From NCBI RefSeq assembly GCF_023343835.1, contig NC_064447.1, forward strand, positions 9,568,501-9,632,500: a DNA stretch of 64,000 nucleotides. The letters run 5' to 3'. Below the pieces are notes generated by a model. The model had not been told where the DNA came from, searched no databases, and saw only the letters and a program-made list of their open reading frames with translations. Every line of letters begins with the position of its first letter. The first letter of the stretch is position 1. Made by a program: the position numbers and the translations under genes. This DNA is from Lagopus muta. Its lineage: Eukaryota > Chordata > Aves > Galliformes > Phasianidae. Positions 59,291 to 64,000 of this stretch are shown here, piece after piece.

Positions 59291-59609
59291 GATGGCAGAG
59301 CACCACGTTTCGGAGGCTGTTGGCCACGTATCCACTTTCTTTGGAAATGTGTCAGGAGCAGTTTCTGGTTCATTTTTTATCTTAAGTTCATCAGATATTT
59401 CTCTGGTGGCCCTTAGCTCAGCTGCCAGGTCATATGTAGGTAGATATCGTTGGATCGGGTTGTGCCAGGAACCTGACCACGCTCTCCTGCACCAAATCGC
59501 ATCCACCAAAACACCTACATACTCAAAGCTGGCAAGAAGCACTGTATCTCTTGTCAGGAAGAAGCCTATGGTAGTTGGCAGGTTTCTGGAAAGCTTTGCA
59601 AGCCCTTGA
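59010..59609 (+). other. 199-codon open frame downstream of a CpG cluster
   Basis: The frame starts at an ATG within the CpG cluster and runs to 59609. The product has no recognisable domain; a short run of small and hydrophobic residues lies around residues 108-140. A 90-codon plus frame in another phase and a 109-codon minus frame overlap it. The position next to an ETS/GC-box cluster makes it the most plausible coding candidate of the long frames, yet I still think chance more likely. Confidence 0.3.
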
Positions 59610-60654
59610 CTTGGTGACCCAATGCTGGTGTGGCAGCTCCTGGGAAAACTGCAAGTTCCATCAGTGATGCTGAAAACCTTATCTGTGGTGTTTACATAAT
59701 GATGATTTCATGTTTACTGTTTTTTAAATTGCAGCTTGATGGAGGGACTCCTCCAGAGGTGTTTCTTCTGCAGAAACTTACTTCTTCTTGCTGTAGCCAT
59801 CAGGTCTTGTACAAACTATTTTTGGAGCAGAATTGACTTTTGTTGCATAATGTATGTTTGCATAAGAGTTAGTGGACTGCTGCTGTTAATGGTGGTGGTA
59901 ATAACTGTGTCTGCTCCCGACAGCAGCTGCTCAGCTGTGATAGTAAGGTAAGCAGCCACAGGCAGATGCCAGTGGTGCAGCTGTCCTTACTGCTATCCTC
60001 GGGTTATTTGGATTACAGCAAAACTGCTTTGCTACATGCCACAGAGATGCTCTCGAACATAATTTGGAGGATGCTACCAAATATCCCGCTTGTCTAATTG
60101 TAATGTGATGTTTCAATTGCTGCACGCACTGCACTGTTTTGCATTCAGCCATGCAAAATGCTCCCAGGTTCCAGTTCCTCCAGATTTATGAGGTTGCTCA
60201 CATTTTGTTGCTGGCGTGCTCTTTCTCCCCACTGGTGCAGCGGAAGCCACTTAAAACTTGAACTGAAACAACTGTAACATGTGGAAGGTTAACTCCCACC
60301 ATCATATATTGCTGTGTGGGGAGATGGGGGTGGCTGATCTTTTGAATAAATCGTGTATTTTTATTAAAAATTGTGATACCTTACCTGTGTTTTATTATTG
60401 TCAGCGTAGCTGCCTGTCAAGAGGCCATTTGGTAGTGCATGTCAAGAAGCACATCAAGCATGACGAGTCAAGCAGCAAAGGCAGCTGTGGAACAACCACT
60501 TTGGTTTGCCTTGTATCCCCAGTTTGTGCTTAGGTTGGAGATGAGGAGCTCCCTTTCCAGGGATGAGCGGGGCAACGCGTGCCTCAGACTCAGTAATACA
60601 GACACTCAAGTATGGTGGAAATACTCCCCAAAACAACATGCAAGTCACTTTAAC
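59610..60654. other. No gene or repeat recognised
   Basis: AT-rich unique DNA with small frames (up to 84 codons). 'ggtggtggtaataactg' at about 59891-59907 is a trivial GGT run. No motif cluster. Confidence 0.55.
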
Positions 60655-60696
60655 CTGTAGAATAAGTGTTTAATTCTGTAGAATAAGTGCTAGTTA
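60655..60696. repeat. 21-bp tandem duplication, diverged
   Basis: ctgtagaataagtg occurs at 60655-60668 and again at 60676-60689, a period of 21 bases, with the seven bases between copies only partly alike (tttaatt and ctagtta). It looks like an older duplication than the one at 10084-10109. Confidence 0.85.
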
Positions 60697-63600
60697 AAAT
60701 GTTTCTTCCTGCCACTGGGGCAATGTCAGCTTCTTTGGAGGCTGTGCCACTTCATTTGGGGAATGTAGCCAGTGGGACCCTAATTCTGTCATTTAAATAG
60801 TGGGTCAGCTCTTTGGGAACCCTAAAATAGTGAATAACCCAACATTTCAGTCTCCTGCACACGATCATGACCCTCCCTGTTGTACAACTGTACTCCAGGA
60901 TCAAATTAACCTTTGCACCAGTTCTCAGACAGAAAAGAGGCATTGAAACGCAGGGTAAAAAGAGTGATTTTGGTGGCTGAGATCCTTCAGCGTAGAAACC
61001 TATTGAGGGTGGGACATAGACAGACTCAGCTCACAGGGGCTCCAGGATTTCCAGGCACGTGCTCTCCATGGTTTGCCATCAGCACTAGGGCAAGGAAGCC
61101 TGTGCTGTGGCTGCAGCTTTCAAAGGGCAATTGTGTGAGATTCTGCAGCAGTGCCATGGGATGGGAAGGAGCCATCCATGGAGCAGCTCAGCTATGAGTC
61201 TCCTGCGAGAGCCATGCAGCTCCATTGGCTTTTCACACCTAATTACAAAGGAGAATTCACCAGGCTCATGGTTCCCTTTGGTGGGATCATGGTACCAATC
61301 AGCAAACAGCATCACTGTGTTCAGGCTGTCATTACTTTTGGGGCCCAGGGTCAGATGGAAAAAAAGCACTTGATGAAACTGTCTGTCTAGAGAAATATCC
61401 TCCCTGAAGAATTTCATTGTCCGAGTTAATGGTCCAATAAAATCCCTAAGTCTGGGCCCTTGGCTTTGCAGCGTGTTATTACAATGCGCTGCGATCCGCT
61501 TCGGATGGATGTGAAAGTGCAGTGTGTTGGACATGGTTTGGAGCCCGTGGTGCTGAGGGTGGCTGTGCTGGATAAGGCAGTGGGCACACAGCTGTGTACC
61601 AAATTTGGAGTTTGTGCCTGCAAAATAGTGCCTTCCACAGACCTATCCACAGCACTTTGTCAACTGCACTGAGCCCATAGAGCCTGGATCAGGGTGAGCA
61701 TGGCAAAGTGGATATCATGCGGTAGTGCTGTGACAAACCAAGGCTGGTATAAGCAAGTAAAGGCGATTAAATGTGTGCAGAGCCCATCACTGATGATTGA
61801 TACAAGGGAGTTCACCGTAGGTTGACACTGCTTGCTGGTCCGCTGGGGGATCTCTGCTCTGTGCATTACCTGTACCATAATTTTGAAAAACTGAACTAAA
61901 TTCAGATTCTGACTCATTCTGCTTTCCCATTCTATTTGGCCTGCAACACTCACCAATAAATGCTACAGAGTGTACCAAAAAAACCCCAAACATTTGTGTG
62001 AGTATGTTCTAGTAGCATAGGATGGACCATTTTATACTTGGCTACTTTTTGCTTACTAAGTTAGAGAACTGCAAAATGCAAAAGAAAACACACAGAACTC
62101 ACCCCAGGAAGCTTTAATTCTCGGTCAAAAGCCACAGTTTATGTCACAAAACTCTTGGGAAAAATAGCTGACGCATGGAGCAGAACAGATACCTTGGAAA
62201 TCACAATAGAAGGGACTTGCACAGAAATTCAGAGCTGAGGAAATCCATTTTTTAGATGGAAAGCAGTTCTTTAAAAGAATTGGATCCAATAGGAGAGACG
62301 TAGATTCCTGGGGGAGAGGTTGGAAACTAATTTTTTTTTTTTATGTTGCAGGATCACATTACTGGTGGAAAAAATGACCTGCAGAGACTGATTTCCTTCT
62401 TTTTGTCACTGACCATCTGCCAAACCCTGATTCTTTCTGGATATTAAGAGAAGGGCTCAAAATACGCATACTTAAAGCCCACCTCTTCAAACCAAGCCTT
62501 CTGCCCTGTCCCATCTCCTACATGCCCCGCATTTGTGCATCCTAAAATATTAACCCCTTCTGTGCCAGAACAGGCTCCCTTCAGGAGGACAACATTACTA
62601 CATCTTTCAGACAATCCTCTCTCCAGGCAATGCACCTTTTACCCCTTCTCTCTCATCTTGTAAGGCGCCAACCCAAACTACTGTTGCCTCTCTGGTACTA
62701 CAATAGCTTCTGCACTCCAGGCCAATCTCAGCAGGGTTTCTTCTGTCTTGCCATATGGTACTTACAACATCATTTCACAGTGTCTCAAGCCATGCTAAAG
62801 GTCATGAGAGGCCTGGAGTTATTGCTTTGCATTTAAATAGCTCCAGTGCAAAGCATGTTGGTAGGGCAGAATCCAAGTCAGGTCTTGTCTGCCTTTCTCC
62901 GCTCTTTTTGCCCTTCTCAGGACCAAATTTAGGACCAAAGGATGAAGTCAGCTGAGGTTTCTTCTTGTCACAGTTTGAATAAAATGAACTTGGAGGAGAA
63001 TTCTTCTCAGCAACCGCCTGGAATGTGTGGAGGAGGAAGCTGGATTTCAGGTTTGGTTTCTTTTTTTTTCTTACAAAGTCTTAGCTGGGTTTAGGTTTGG
63101 AAACCTCACATTCAAATGAAAGATTGGTGACTGAGATAAAGGAGATCTAAGATGCAAGTCAACCTGCTTTTGCTTTCGCAAACCCCAAACCATCTTGGTT
63201 TGCCCTTCATAGAAATGAAGAAGGAAACCCCCCAACCTTTTATCTGACCCCTCCTCAACATTCTTTTGATGCCAGAGATAAAATGGAACCCAGATTCACA
63301 CAAAGTCCTGAGGGAAGAAGAGGCCTCATAAGAAGAGGTTCTGGCCCTGCTAACTGCCCTGGGTGGATGAGACCCAGCACAGCTTGGCAACCCAAATTCT
63401 TCAGTCATTGATCCCGAGAAAAGCAATAAATCATGTTTGACAGCATAAAAAATACCAGTCTGACCTTGTGCCTGATCTTGGTCCCACTGAATTCAGCACT
63501 GACGCAGCTGTAGACCTCAATGAGCATAAAAATGACAGCTCTGAGTCCATGGCCAACTAGAAAGTGTGCAGAAAACACCCTCCACACAGTAATTATATGG

Positions 63601-64000
63601 GGAACATGGAAATGTCTGTCCAGGGTGGTGGCCATCCCTTCCAGACCAATTGTTAGCTTGAGTTGTTAAAAAGATGTAAAAGCAGACACTGAGAAACTGA
63701 GAGAATGAAACAGAATAGATGAAAGCGTGAATGAGGACAAAGCCATTTCATAAAGAAAATGGGGGCTATGGCCAGAAACAATTTGCAGTTGAAAAGAAAA
63801 GCATTTCTGTCCACAGCAGGCTGCAATATCGCAAGACTCAGATAATGATGAGCCAGTCACTATGGAAAACCTGCTGTGACACCAGCTTAGCACCCACCTA
63901 TGAATAAATCCTCCTCTAGCCAGGCCCTGTCCCAGGCTGCAGGAAGCCAGGCCCCCAGATGCAAAGTCTGAGCTTTCTGGAGGCAGAGAGGAGCTGAGAG
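60697..64000. other. No gene or repeat recognised
   Basis: The longest frame, 61085-61534 minus (149 codons), is opposed by 61107-61373 and 61151-61390 on the plus strand, and I recognise no domain in it. T-rich runs lie at 62331-62342 and 63060-63070. 61400-61530 holds several CpGs (tgcgctgcgatccgcttcgg at 61485-61504) in otherwise CpG-poor DNA. Nothing else stands out to the window end. Confidence 0.5.

Noticed and set aside
61085..61534. 149-codon minus-strand frame that looked protein-like
   Set aside because: No domain recognised, opposed by two plus-strand frames, and no promoter, splice or repeat context supports it.
1..64000. CRISPR array, operon, phage or other prokaryotic system
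   Set aside because: There are no regularly spaced direct repeats and no runs of long co-oriented genes; CR1 elements and composition show vertebrate DNA.

Overview
The window looks like vertebrate, and specifically avian, nuclear DNA. It carries several 3' ends of CR1 LINEs in the typical bird form: a conserved tail such as 'gtgggcatgg...gttgga...ggtcttttccaacct' ending in copies of 'attctatgat'. Young SINEs are absent, and there are only short microsatellites and homopolymers. A galliform (chicken, turkey or quail relative) is the most natural guess, but species cannot be settled by eye. No bacterial-type gene organisation is present.

I find no protein-coding gene, tRNA, rRNA or recognisable microRNA. 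The open frames are mostly short, overlap on both strands, show no recognisable domain and sit in GC-rich or low-complexity sequence. The longest are 239 codons (11343-12062 minus and 37073-37792 plus), then 202 codons (28744-29352 plus) and 199 codons (59010-59609 plus); I treat all as probably non-coding. The window is best read as an intergenic stretch or a large intron.

Repeats: five bird-type CR1 3' ends (19276-19374 +, 23290-23462 -, 34409-34580 +, 38487-38556 -, 43710-43762 -), one older, more diverged CR1 relic (26774-26930 +), two probable MIR/CORE-SINE relics (7095-7215 + and 8520-8640 -), a possible LTR-like block (50870-51240), a degenerate AGGCC/AGGCT minisatellite (2946-3110), short tandem duplications, and poly-T/poly-A, CA, TA and GAAA tracts.

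Regulatory-looking stretches: AT-rich, repeat-free blocks with clustered homeodomain, SOX, GATA, TCF/LEF or AP-1-like words lie at about 4860-5180, 6485-6965, 9690-9990, 13685-13905, 18640-19030, 19795-20000, 28440-28720, 40660-41170, 42405-42450, 47090-47220 and 50390-50560. A small CpG island lies at 37180-37570, and a weaker CpG cluster with an ETS word at 58970-59290. This pattern fits an enhancer-rich domain near a developmental gene outside the window, but that is inference from composition and motifs; cross-species alignment would decide it. I see no evidence for a new multi-gene system. The best leads are the orphan CpG island, the Grainyhead/AP-1 block, the paired TCF/LEF palindrome and a perfect 15-bp inverted repeat at 29091-29125.
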